A stretch of 64,000 nt of DNA from Annona cherimola (Eukaryota; Streptophyta; Magnoliopsida; Magnoliales; Annonaceae): assembly GCA_030490835.1 (NCBI GenBank), contig CM059977.1, positions 9,514,765-9,578,764 of the forward strand, written 5' to 3'. Numbering within the stretch: the stretch's first letter is position 1; each line of letters starts with the position of its first letter. The notes under the pieces were generated by a model that was not told the origin of the DNA, did not search any database, and saw only the letters and a program-made list of their open reading frames with translations. A program made the translations under genes and the position numbers. Shown here in pieces: positions 1-10,547 of this stretch.

Positions 1-1
1 C

Positions 2-2185
2 AACCCTGCAAGCACGGTTGGATGTCTGAAAACAGAGCAACTTGGTGGGGGGTCGGAAGAGTCTGATATGTACAGTTTTGGGGTGCTATTGTTCGAAGTC
101 CTTTGTGCCCGCCCAGCACTAGATATGTCATTGCCTGATGACGCGGTTAGCTTGGCCAAATGGGCCTTGAATTGCCAGGAGAAGGGAATGGTAGAAGAGA
201 TTATCGATCCCAATCTAAAAGGGAAGATCACACCAGAGTGCTTAAAGATGTTTGTTGACACTGCTAGCTTATGCTTGGCAAACTACAATCAAGCAACGAT
301 GGGAGATGTCCTGAGAAACCTTGAATTTGCATTGCATTTGGAGGAAAGAACAGCAAATGTGCCGCGTTGGTGGCCACCGACTACAGGGTTAGACAACATG
401 GACGGGAGAAGGTGCCTCACATCGTTGTTGCCCCATTGTCAGCGCTTCTCTTGCGCAAATATAAAGTTTGCGACGGGAAACTTTGACGAGAGGAATCGAA
501 TTGGGGGTAGGTTCTACAAGGGAGCCATTAGGAATCAATCTCAACTTGCGATAAAACTTGGGATGAGTTACAATGAGTACAAAACAGAGATTGCGATTCT
601 CTCGAGGCTACGCCACTGCAACCTTGTCTTCTTGATTGGTTATTGCAATGAAAACTCTGAAATGAGCCTTATCTATGATTACATGGCTCGTAGAGACCTT
701 GGACGACATCTCTACCATTTTAAACTATCTCGTGGAGACCTTGGACGACATCTCTACCATTCAAAACTCTCTCCCCTTCCTTGGAAGACAAGGCTCCGCA
801 TCTGCATTGGGGTTGCCCGTGCCCTCAACTATTTACATAATGGGGTTAGTAGTGAAGAAGTTATCATCCACGGAAATGTTAACACGAAAAACATCCTCTT
901 GGACGACAATTTTGTCCCCAAGCTTTCAGGTTTTGGACGAACTAGAGGCTTCAGCCAGGATCCAGAGTTCAAGGGTAACATTGGATATATGGATCCTGAG
1001 TGCTCTGGTGACCAGCAACAACGTATCCTAACAGACAAGTCAGATGTGTATTCCTTTGGGGTGGTGCTCTTGGAAGTCCTTTGTGCACGCCCAGCAGTGG
1101 ACATGTTATTGCCTAGCAATCAAGCAATCTTGGCTAAGTGGGCCCGTCATTGTCAAAAGAATGGTACATTAGAAAAGATTATTGATCCCTATCTAAAAAA
1201 AGAGATCTCGTTCAAGTGCGTTGAGGTTTTCGTGGAGACTACTATGCAGTGCTTGGCTGAGAGTAGAGTTAACCGACCCACCATGAGGAATGTCCTGCGC
1301 AAACTTGAATTCGTACTATTGCTGCAAGACTGTTGGCGCTTCACCTTTGCTGAGATTAGGAAGGCCACTAATGACTTTGACGAGGTCCTCCTCATTGGAG
1401 AAGATTCTTTTGGTAAGATCTACAGGGGAGCCATTGATGGTGGAGCCATCCATGTTGCAATCAAGCGCAAAAATCCTGAAGCTCGATTCAGATTGAGTGA
1501 GTATCAAAATGAGATTGAAATGATATTCAAGCTACACCACTATCACCTCGTCTCCCTCATCGGTTTCTGTGTGGAGAACTTAGAGATGATCATTGTCTTT
1601 GAGTATATGGCGTTTGGGAGACTCTGCGATCATCTATATCAGTCACTAAAGCCTCCTCTTCTTTGGAAGAAGAGACTTGAGATCTGTATTGGGGTTGCCT
1701 GTGGACTGAACTACCTACACGGGGAGGCTACTAGTAAAGCTATCGTCCACGGAGGTGTGCAGACAAGCAATATCTTCCTCGGCTCCAAGTGGGTTTCCAA
1801 GTTAGCTTATTTCGGGCAGTTGACAAGAAGCATGACGGAAGATTTAGAGGACCCACCTTTAGATCAGAATTCTGAGAAGTCAGATGTGTACTCATTTGGG
1901 GTGGTGCTGTTTGAAGTCCTCTGTGCACGCCCGGCACTAGACCCGTCATTGCCGCGAAATCAGGTCCGCTTGTATGAGTGGGCCATATATTGCTACAAGA
2001 ATGACACGGTGGAGGAGATCATGGATCCCCATCTAAAAGGGAAGATCAGGCCAGAGTGCTTTAGGAAGTTCGTGGATACTGCCGTCAAGTGCTTGGCTTA
2101 TAGCAGAGTTGATCCGCCAACAATGGGGGAGGTGCTGTCTGACCTTGAATTAGCACTCCGTATGCAAGAATGCAAGGAAGATTAG
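2..2185 (+). CDS. TK1: tandem CrRLK1L-type pseudokinase protein, 5' end outside window
   Basis: The frame is open from base 2 to the stop at 2183-2185, so the gene starts left of the window; the first in-frame ATG (68) lies inside a kinase C-lobe and is not the start. Order: C-lobe of domain A (2-352), linker (353-436), domain B (437-1324), domain C (1330-2170). CrRLK1L signatures recur, such as EIRKATNDFD, EVLCARPA and IDPxLKxKI. Domain A lacks the usual GYLDPEY element. Domain B keeps the AIK lysine but has HGN for HRD (869-877) and GFG for DFG (929-937). Domain C has a glycine loop and VAIK, but HGG (1748-1756), YFG (1808-1816) and a shortened activation segment. No membrane segment is visible. 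Domains B and C cannot be conventional kinases; a cytosolic decoy, scaffold or allosteric role is inference. A 42-bp in-frame duplication lies in B. Confidence 0.85.
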   Translation, partial: NPASTVGCLKTEQLGGGSEESDMYSFGVLLFEVLCARPALDMSLPDDAVSLAKWALNCQEKGMVEEIIDPNLKGKITPECLKMFVDTASLCLANYNQATMGDVLRNLEFALHLEERTANVPRWWPPTTGLDNMDGRRCLTSLLPHCQRFSCANIKFATGNFDERNRIGGRFYKGAIRNQSQLAIKLGMSYNEYKTEIAILSRLRHCNLVFLIGYCNENSEMSLIYDYMARRDLGRHLYHFKLSRGDLGRHLYHSKLSPLPWKTRLRICIGVARALNYLHNGVSSEEVIIHGNVNTKNILLDDNFVPKLSGFGRTRGFSQDPEFKGNIGYMDPECSGDQQQRILTDKSDVYSFGVVLLEVLCARPAVDMLLPSNQAILAKWARHCQKNGTLEKIIDPYLKKEISFKCVEVFVETTMQCLAESRVNRPTMRNVLRKLEFVLLLQDCWRFTFAEIRKATNDFDEVLLIGEDSFGKIYRGAIDGGAIHVAIKRKNPEARFRLSEYQNEIEMIFKLHHYHLVSLIGFCVENLEMIIVFEYMAFGRLCDHLYQSLKPPLLWKKRLEICIGVACGLNYLHGEATSKAIVHGGVQTSNIFLGSKWVSKLAYFGQLTRSMTEDLEDPPLDQNSEKSDVYSFGVVLFEVLCARPALDPSLPRNQVRLYEWAIYCYKNDTVEEIMDPHLKGKIRPECFRKFVDTAVKCLAYSRVDPPTMGEVLSDLELALRMQECKED
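689..772 (+). repeat. 42-bp in-frame tandem duplication inside TK1 domain B
   Basis: Units 689-730 and 731-772 are adjacent copies with about four mismatches. Each encodes 14 residues centred on DLGRHLYH, so the segment before the PLPW motif (after helix D) is present twice. The reading frame is kept. No other B domain in the window has it. Confidence 0.9.
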
Positions 2186-5100
2186 TAACACTGATATGAA
2201 CCTGCCATAGACAGACTCAAACCGAGTCTATTCTCACTGACAGATTGTTAATCAAACAGAGTTCCACTTTTGGGAGGGAATATCTCTAGTAAATTCTTGG
2301 TTTACAAGAAACAGAAAGCAAAACAAGCGACGCCTAACCAAGACTTCCTCTGCACTATTCATACTACAACAGTCGTGTGCAAGAATGAGCTCAAGAACCA
2401 CAGACGCTTGCTCTTTCCAAGTCCTTTCTAGACATATCTATCCGTATCAAACACGTTTATTTCACTAGTGGGCCTCATCCCTTTGAGCTAATTGTAATTC
2501 TTAGGTGTAACGATTTCACTGCTTTTCCTGTACTTCTGTTTTGTTCACGCACATATGAAGATGTTTTACATTGGAAATTTGGAATTAGATCACTTCTATT
2601 CTTACACGTCTGAAATGCCAGTAGAAATGAAGCCAAAAGTACATGTGGCTGATAGTATACATCCACAAATCTAAAGTTGATGGGAAACTGACTTAGGGAA
2701 CCCCCTCAATGCAGAACATCCTTTTTGACACAGTTAAACTAAGCCATGCCTAAATTTCCATTTAATATGTTTATGGGGTTGCACATGGAGATCCATCTTA
2801 AAAATCAAATGGATAATGACCGTCTTTCATTCAAGAAGCGCAACGTCACAGAACATCTCTGAAAATTGAAAGCAAAACAATCGCAATTTCAAGCTTACAA
2901 ATCAGGAAGATATGCCAATGTGTCGGTCTTTCAACTTCAAAATTCGAGGTACCTTATGCATTTGGTCTTCCCCCTTGCGACCAGACTTGAGGGTGATGAG
3001 GGTGACAAGGCTACCATGGTTAAGGAAGTAGAAAAATGCCAACAGCGTCGGGTTGAAAATGATATATTGCAGGCATTGTTGTTGTATTGGGAAGTCTTAG
3101 CGCAACCTGTCTTGCACACGGCACAACTGCAATAGCAATGATAGAGTCTCTTCTCTACCTGTGTCCAATTTGGCTATACAGCCTTGGAACAGGCATCGGA
3201 ACAACCCCTCAGCTGCCATTTCAAAGCTCTTTTTCTTACTTAGTGGCCACCGATGAATTCCACCTAGCTATCTACACCCAAACACAAATTTTACGTTCTG
3301 GATATATTTATAATGGAAGACTGAAATGAAGTTCATAGATACATGTGTTCTACAAGGGGCGTCATTTCCTGGCTCTCGATATATAGGCATCCATATTATT
3401 ACAAGAAATGTTGTTCGTGAATGAGACGTCAATGTAATTTGCAGGGAGTGGCGAAAGAATGGACTCTTGGTTTGTATGATAGTATGATACTAAACATATA
3501 ACCTTGGACAACGCATTGGAGTAATCCCTCACCGGCCATTCCCGGGCTTTTGTTACTACTAGGTGGGCTACTGATGAATTCCTCTTGCGCACTCACTACT
3601 GAAGACGAATATTGAAATCTTGCCATATGTATTTTTACAGGGAAGCTTGAAATCAGGTTCAGAATGCAAGTGCCCCACAATCGATGTCGTTTCCTGAACT
3701 GATTAGTACCGTTAATCTCAATATATTTAAGCATATCATTACCGAAATGTTGTTGGTGGTGAACGAGACAAGAATGCAATTTGTAGGAACTGAAGATTAG
3801 GCTTTTGGTTTGTATAATACCAAGCTTTATGAGAGCTCAGTGCAAGATCGAAGCAGAACGCTGTCGACATGCGAGTAGTATCTGGACTGTTTTCACCCAA
3901 GTGTTGCCATCTGTCCACCTCTGCTTGAAACATGGAAGAGAGTTTTTTTTTTTTTTTTTTGTGGCTTTATATTCACAACTCAACCGAAAGCACATATTTT
4001 CCAATCTTTTAACTCCGAGGAATGTTTCAATTAACTCCGAGGAATGTTTCAATGTATCCGAGTGTAACATTTTTCTTAATTTTTTAAATATTTTTTAATA
4101 AAACTGTTAATTTAAGAGTATTTAATTTATATATTAAATTTTATTTTAAAGATATGTATTTTTATCTTTAGAAAGGGGTATTTTAGTTATTTAAAAAACT
4201 AAAATTTCTATTTTAAAAAACTAAAAAATATACATCTTCAAAAATGGTAATAATTGTTTTACAGATTAAATACACCTAAATTAATAATTTTATAATTTTT
4301 TTTTAAATTTTAAAAAAGAAGTTTTGCATTAGGATGCATTAAAACGTTCTCCTTTAACTTTAGGAGTGTAAATATAACAAAATAGTCTTTCTTTGGACAT
4401 AGAACGTGCCACAATAGCAATTGTTAAAGGTGAGGAGCATATATGCATGACAAATCCTTTATAAGGTTTTGCTGCTTTTGCCTAAAATCTTAATTACATG
4501 ATAGAGCGATGGTTTTAGCCGTAAAAGTTGGAAGCTAGGTTTTGTTGGGATTTTCAAAAATTATAATAAATATTATATAGTTTACTAGATAAGTAACAAA
4601 ACTCATGTAGCTAATATAGTAGGAGACATTAACAATTACAGAACAGGTTTCGAGTTTTGCTATATATAATTTTTTTGGCAATTTTTCTTACAACACAATT
4701 ATTCATCAATAGATGCAACGGTTTGAATTCAAACAATTCAAATAAAAATATCCATCACAATTGGTCGTGATTTTTAAGGGGTGCAACGGATTCTAGGGAT
4801 GCGATAGATGAAATTTGTTATTTTAAAAATTATAAATATGAGTTCTGTGGCAGATTCATTAAATCAATTCACACTCTTCTCTCATCCTCTAGTGTCTTGA
4901 TTAAGACATCAATTCAACCCAAAATCTCGTTTCAAGTGTTTGTGTGGCTAGAAAAGGTAAGATTTTCTATTTTAGTTTAGGTTTCACTTTTTGTATTTTA
5001 GAGGCAACTGCAAAATTATCTTAAACAGTAAATAGGGTAGCAAAATTGACTTAAGAAAAGTGACATCGTAACACTCTTGACGTGAAACTTGGTTCTATTT

Positions 5101-5520
5101 TCAATTTTTTCACTTTCCTTAATTTTATCTTTTTTATATTTTGCCCCAACAGGTTTTGGCATTTAGCGACCTACACCACATTGTAGCCAATGCATTTTTT
5201 TGAGTATTCATCTATTACAATCATTTCAACTAGGGTTACAATCAAACTCGAGATATTTTTACAAAATTTCTAACCACATTCTACTAACATCTACCAATTC
5301 TTCAGCTTTTCCTAACAATAATTCTTAAACTTACAACCAGTGGACGCTCCTACAAACTGAGAAGAATAATGCCACCACTCACATGCTGCTGTTGGTGCCC
5401 ATCTTGGAACTGAGATCACCTCATTGAGAGGCAGACCTGATACTATCATGTATAACGAGTGCGTTAGATCCAAAGAATCCTAGGATTCCGGTGAATTTAG
5501 TGTTGCGGAAAACCATATAC
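2186..5520. other. 3' flank of TK1, duplicated block without a recognised gene
   Basis: No convincing gene. Several stretches match, in the same order, the DNA downstream of TK2 and TK3: 2463-2570 with 13488-13590; 2678-2760 with 13668-13745 and 26350-26430; 2880-3130 with 13920-14190 and 26580-27260; 3190-3280 and 3510-3590 with 14205-14270 and 27315-27400; 4420-4500 with 14288-14340 and 27690-27760; 5150-5200 with 14918-14960 and 27838-27880. The block was therefore copied together with the kinase gene. Short ORFs inside it differ between copies. Poly-T runs occur near 3943, 5548 and 5727, and a 22-bp tandem duplication lies at 4011-4054. Confidence 0.6.
4048..4330. repeat. AT-rich fold-back repeat
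   Basis: The two halves are imperfect inverted copies built on a shared core (TTTTTACCATTTTTGGAG-like plus flanking AT tracts). Similar structures occur at 14477-14690, 19355-19660, 20475-20785 and 36195-36455 and inside the 410-bp elements, so this looks like a degraded MITE family. Ends and target duplications could not be fixed. Confidence 0.45.
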
Positions 5521-5948
5521 AGGCAAAATGCACCCTTCCCAACTAATCTTTTTTTTTTTTTTTTTTTTCTTTTCTGATTTTGCCAGAACAGCAACCGACC
5601 AATGGCATCTGCAGTGGCTGGGCATGAAGGCCCTACGCGAAACCAACTGCCTTACGGGCAGGTTCGCCACTAATCGTATTTTTAAACCGTGGATTTCAGT
5701 ATTCAAGTCTTCAGCTTACGTTTTCTTTTTTTTTTTTTTTTTTTTGGGAATTGAAACAGCTTGCGCATTTTTGTATTGCTATTGGAAACATGGAATGATA
5801 TAATATTGCTTGTGATTTCTCTTCTATGATTCTTGATCAAGGAAACCGTCTGAGACAATTGGACCCAACATACTGTAATTTTGTAACAGGTCCGCCCGCA
5901 TCTACATCTTTTGACCCACAGCTGCTTCTGCTGCCGCCGCACATTATT

Positions 5949-6143
5949 TTTTTTTTTTTGATGTCTCATATATTACAAGTCTTTCATCTTGTGTGTATTT
6001 TTCTCCATATTTTTCCTCAAATGTAAACTCTCTACAGTGCAACGCTCCTAAAATGGGAGACTATACTCCCAACCCGGATCGAAACCGGGACATACTGGCA
6101 GTACGCCAGACGTGAGCACCAACTGCACTACGGCGTTGGGCTC
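5949..6143 (-). mobile_element. tRNA-derived SINE
   Basis: Reading the minus strand from 6143, the head contains an A-box-like TAGTGCAGTTGG and, further on, a B-box-like GGTTTCGATCC. The element ends in a poly-A run, which is the T run after 5948 on the plus strand. It is flanked by perfect 16-bp direct repeats, gccgccgcacattatt, at 5933-5948 and 6144-6159. Head, tail and target duplication together support a retroposed SINE of about 195 bp. Confidence 0.8.
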
Positions 6144-6159
6144 GCCGCCGCACATTATT

Positions 6160-6888
6160 TAACATGAAGCTATGTGGTCTAGCCTAATGTCCTAGAAATA
6201 GATCTTTGATTTTCGAGGTTCAAAATTTTTCTGCAAGAAAGATGCAAAAAGACATAATGCTTGAATCAAAACTGACAAAGAAAGAAAAATTCCATTTAAA
6301 ACATCTTAACGAATATTTTACTATTATTATCTTTTTGATGTTAACGAATATTTGATTTGATTGAAAAGGACTTGAGCTTGTAAACTACAGCAGAAAAATC
6401 TACGTTGCCTACATAAATGGGCTGATCGGTCAATCAAAGACCGGCCCGGGACGAGGAAACCATGCCTAGTCCATCGCAGCCGACATATAACTATAATAAA
6501 ATCCTATACATAAAAAACAATTTTAGATATAAGTAAATCGATATATTAGCCTACTAGGTAGATGAATTAAAAAAGAGGCTGTTACAAAATTATAAATTTT
6601 TTGATCGGTGGTCACAGGGTTCGCAACCTTGGACACTCTGTCAGAGGGTTTGAATCCTCGACCGCATGTGACCAGCTATGTTATTGCCGCTTCACAAATT
6701 ATAATTTTATACCATTGATTTCTAAATTATAAAAAGCTTTAAAGGTCTACAATCCTATGCTATGAAATTGAATTTATGGAAACTCTTCGTTTGTGACCAC
6801 CTTAATGATTGCATGAAACCATCTCATTCATTTGCATATAAATAATTCTTATCTAATTCGGGACAACTCGTACACGCACGAATGTCAA
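6160..6888. other. Intergenic DNA, end of the TK1 3' flank homology
   Basis: The stretch 6400-6490 resembles 16860-16985 and 28055-28150, the last anchor of the duplicated 3' block. At 6595-6680 there are tRNA-like fragments (gggttcgcaacc and gggtttgaatcc) similar to 15961-16020, possibly a decayed SINE. Otherwise nothing recognisable. Confidence 0.4.
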
Positions 6889-6896
6889 GCCATCTT

Positions 6897-7548
6897 GAGG
6901 GTGCAACTCGGGCTCATGAAACTCGAGTTCATCTCGACCCTAACCTTAACCCTATTTATAAAATATCAACCCTAACTCCTACCCTAACCCTATTTGTAAA
7001 ACCTGAACCCTAACCCTATTTTTGAAAATCGAGTTCGGGCTGAGTTTCAGGTTGAAATTTATGTTGATGAATTTATATTTTAAAATTGATAAGTTTAGAA
7101 TTTCATATGAATAAATAATAAGAACAAATTATGTAGGTAAACATAATAATATATAATCAAACTACATATTTTTTAAAAATAGTAATGTAAAGAATATTTT
7201 TAGAAAAAATTTAATATCAAAACTAAGATAAAGAAAAAAAATTAATAAGTGTAAATATAAATGATAGAAATAAAAGATAAATATAAATGAAATAATATAC
7301 TTTATTTACAATAAAATTATAATATGCCAAATATGTATTCAAATATAGATATAATAACATAAAATATAAAGGATATAAAGAAATATTGTTTAAATAATAT
7401 GTACATAATATATTTTATAATAAATATAAAATGGAAAATCGGGCTCGGGTTCTTCGGGTTTGGGGTATGAAAAATTAATTCCAACGCTGCCCAAAATCGG
7501 GTTCGGCGGGCCGAATTCGAGCTCAACCCGGCCCAAGTTGCACCCCTA
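6897..7548. mobile_element. Nonautonomous hAT-type element (MITE)
   Basis: The right end reads TAGGGGTGCAAC on the minus strand; the left end is the near match GAGGGTGCAAC. Eight-base flanks gccatctt (6889-6896) and gccacctt (7549-7556) differ at one base, which fits a hAT target duplication. The interior is AT-rich, with several ccctaacccta-like stretches near 6935-7025 and no transposase frame. Related elements lie at 46044-46793 and 58396-59101. Confidence 0.7.
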
Positions 7549-7556
7549 GCCACCTT

Positions 7557-8467
7557 ACTAGGCAAGTGTTGACATTTAATTTGCATATTAATTTCAAAGT
7601 TATTAATTTAACATTTAAACTATTTACAATATTCTTGAATAATTTGTATGTTATTATAACTTTTTAAGATGAGAAATGATACTATTAACTTGAGCTAACT
7701 AATAGCTTATTTGGCCTACTTCAAAATATTCAGTTGAAAATGGCTAAAATGCTATTATATTTAAAAGTCTTAAAAAATATTGATACATATTCAAAAATAA
7801 TAAAACTTAGTTTATACATTAGATATACTTAAATAAGTAAATATATGAAAAAAGTTAAAAAATTTTAATTAAATTTTTTAAGGTGACCTAAATAAGTCAT
7901 TACTTAGCATGACTAACAGGATCGTTTTTCTTTCGATACATAAAAAAAATGAACGTAAGTGTTTTGGGCATGACTTACCAAGACTTCAATTAAAATGATT
8001 TTGGTGACATGATCGTTCAAATATTGTTAAACAACGCTACTGGTTAAATTTAGATTTTATCATCGACGTGCAGAGCAAATGTAAAGGTGAACTCAATTAA
8101 TTTCATGGAATTGAATTCGATAGGGTTGGGACCACGTTTTAAATTCATCCCATCGCAACAAAAGATTAAAAGCTAAGTAAATTTATTTGTCCCATTTAAA
8201 ACTAACTAAGAAAAGCTTTTCATAAAAAATTAAGAAATGTCAGGCCTTGTTCATATCTCTAGAGAAACAAATTCTCATTAAACTAAGGCCATTATTAGTT
8301 TCTCTTTCGTACATGCCCATTACTAATTATCGGCCGGGAGGCGAATTAATACTGTGCCCAAAGGCAGGACAGCTTTTTTCTGCTGAAACAGATCATTTGA
8401 CCTGGGACCAGGTTGACTTGTGATTGTCTGCCCTTCCCTCCGTCAAGCTCCTCTTCTTTTCTCTGCT
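7557..8467. other. AT-rich intergenic DNA
   Basis: No gene, RNA or clear repeat seen. Confidence 0.5.
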
Positions 8468-8477
8468 ATGTTCTCCC

Positions 8478-8887
8478 GGATCCCAATCATATACACCCGG
8501 GTGCATTCAGCCTCAATGCACCCGGGTGTACTACACCCATTTTTTTTTATTTTTTTTTGAAATTTTTTTCATGAATATGTTAATATAGGTTTGTTTAACA
8601 TATGTGTAAATTTTTACTATTTTTGGAGATTTTTAGATATTTTTTTTAGATTTTTAAAAATCAGTGGCATTTTCCGTAATTTAAAATTACCGAAAATGCC
8701 ACTGATTTTTAAAAATCTTAAAAAAATATCTAAAAGTCTCCAAAAATAGTAAAAATTGATACATATGTTAAATAAACCTAGATTAACCATTGTGTAAAAA
8801 AAATTTCAAAAAAAAATAAAACAAATGGGTGTAGTACACCCGGGTGCATTGAGGCTGAATGCACCCGGGTGTATATGATTGGGATCC
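8478..8887. mobile_element. 410-bp fold-back Mutator-type MITE, copy 1
   Basis: Almost the whole element is one long inverted repeat. The termini GGATCCCAATCATATACACC and their exact reverse complement enclose CACCCGGGTG palindromes and AT-rich arms that meet near 8685. The flanks atgttctccc at 8468-8477 and 8888-8897 are identical, a 9-10 bp target duplication typical of Mutator-like elements. A second copy of equal length lies at 20860-21269. There is no coding capacity; a transcript would form a hairpin of about 200 bp. Confidence 0.85.
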
Positions 8888-8897
8888 ATGTTCTCCC

Positions 8898-10239
8898 TGC
8901 ATCCCCATCCCCATTCCCCTTCTAATAAAGGATTTTTCCGGTTTTCTTTCAAATTTCCATTCGATTTCAATGATGAGATGATTTTGATATTTTTCTTCTT
9001 TTGTGGTCTAAATTTGGAATTAGTTAGGAACTTTCAAACCAATTGTGTGTTTGAAAAGTGATAAAATATTCTGATAAGAAATTTTTAATGTAAAAGTTTT
9101 TAAAATAAGAAAAAATAATATAATATAATATAAATAATGATGAAGATTAAAGAGAATAAAGTTAAAATAAATATGTTCATTATATAGATAGTTGTGTAAA
9201 AATAATTGAAAAGTAAGTTAATTATACAGAAAGATGTGAAAAAATAATTAAAAATTAAAATAATTATAAACAATAAAAAATTTTAAAGTTAAAAGTTTTT
9301 GTTGTATCCAACGAGCCCAAAAAGTTTTTGAACGCTCCATGTGTTTACCTAAAGATCTATTAAATTGGGTAGTAAAAAATAAAACAATAACTATACTACT
9401 AATAATTAAATAATAGAAGGGAGGATTTTTACATAATAATCTCCGGTCATTATTCAATTCGTCAGCTGCCTACAATTTAGGTAACTACTAATCACGCCAA
9501 CTGGTGAACTTATCGTCTCAACGTGAAAGCCTCAAGCCATGTAAACTTCAATAGAAAATGGTAGTAGTGACGTCCACGTGTCTATTATAATTCGTCGCAC
9601 TCTAAAATTTGGGTTGCTCAGCCATATTCGATCCGGACTATTTATGTGTCGGTAAAGAGACGTAATATGCGGCTTTGGAAGGATATTAATCTTGTCAATG
9701 TCTTCTAAAATGCAAACATTTTTGGGGACACTTCTAAAACGCTAGATGGAACCCTTTTCATTTTTAACGCTCAGATAGTTAATAAAAAATTCACTCAATT
9801 TATTATATTAGCATTATTTATATTATTATGTAAAATCTTTCGTTGGTCTAAAATTACTATACATGAGTTTCATTTACAAATATATGAAATCAACAAAATA
9901 AAATAATTTAATATTAAACATCAATTTTTAAGTAGTATTTTTAACATCCAAACAAGCTAAAATATCATTAATTTGTGGATAAGTAACTTTGTAAAGTATT
10001 ACTCTATTCTAATATATATATGAATGGATCTAAATATCTTTCATAATTTACACATAAATATACTTATTTTTAGCAAAAATAACCTATGTACGTATTGGAT
10101 TTGGATGAAACTTTATTTCCTAACTAAACAAATAATGTTAAGTATAATGAATGGATTTGATTTTACATTAATAATCAACCTTTTAAAAATCAAAAAGGTT
10201 CTATGAAACCACTTGCAGAAGTATTCCCCTTTTTATTAT
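8898..10239. other. AT-rich intergenic DNA with a dispersed repeat
   Basis: The stretch 9040-9310 belongs to a dispersed family beginning gtgtgtttgraaagtgataaaa, seen also at 16026-16850, 31585-31800 and 34766-35600. No gene recognised in the remainder. Confidence 0.45.
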
Positions 10240-10547
10240 AATATCATTAGAGCTGCTGCTTCTGCATCATTGTATATTGTTAATTTGCCTTGTCTACTCG
10301 AGTTCTTCTTTGAATTCTGTTGCAGGCTTGCAACAATAGTATTATTGGATTGCTTTACATCTCACTAATTCATCAAACAAAGGAATAAAACTTGAAGATG
10401 TATCCAATCAAGGCAACCAAGACGGAGTAATGGAAGGAAGGATATATCCAAGAGAGGAGTGGGACACTGGGATTAAGGGTGTTGTAGCTCTGTAGATAGC
10501 AGGAGTAGTTGCAGTGGTAGGGTAGTAATAGTATTCAATTCCCTAAC
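10240..10547 (+). promoter_or_regulatory. 5' flank of TK2, matching the 5' flanks of TK3 and TK5
   Basis: The stretch 10255-10433 matches 22895-23030 and, more weakly, 37140-37240. Shared parts include a pyrimidine-rich tract ending in TTGCAG that resembles a splice acceptor (about 10310-10326), so a 5' leader intron is possible. The context CCYAACATG just before the start codon is shared by TK2, TK3 and TK5. Promoter activity is inference. Confidence 0.4.

Noticed and set aside
5528..5803. ORF with long phenylalanine runs
   Set aside because: The runs are translated poly-T tracts; no conservation of the frame in the duplicated flanks.
6930..7025. Interstitial telomere array
   Set aside because: The ccctaa motifs are few, irregular and contained within a hAT-type element.
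8478..8887. MicroRNA precursor or CRISPR-like repeat
   Set aside because: The arms are near-perfect over about 200 bp with Mutator-type target duplications; a transposon explains it better, and there is no spaced repeat array.
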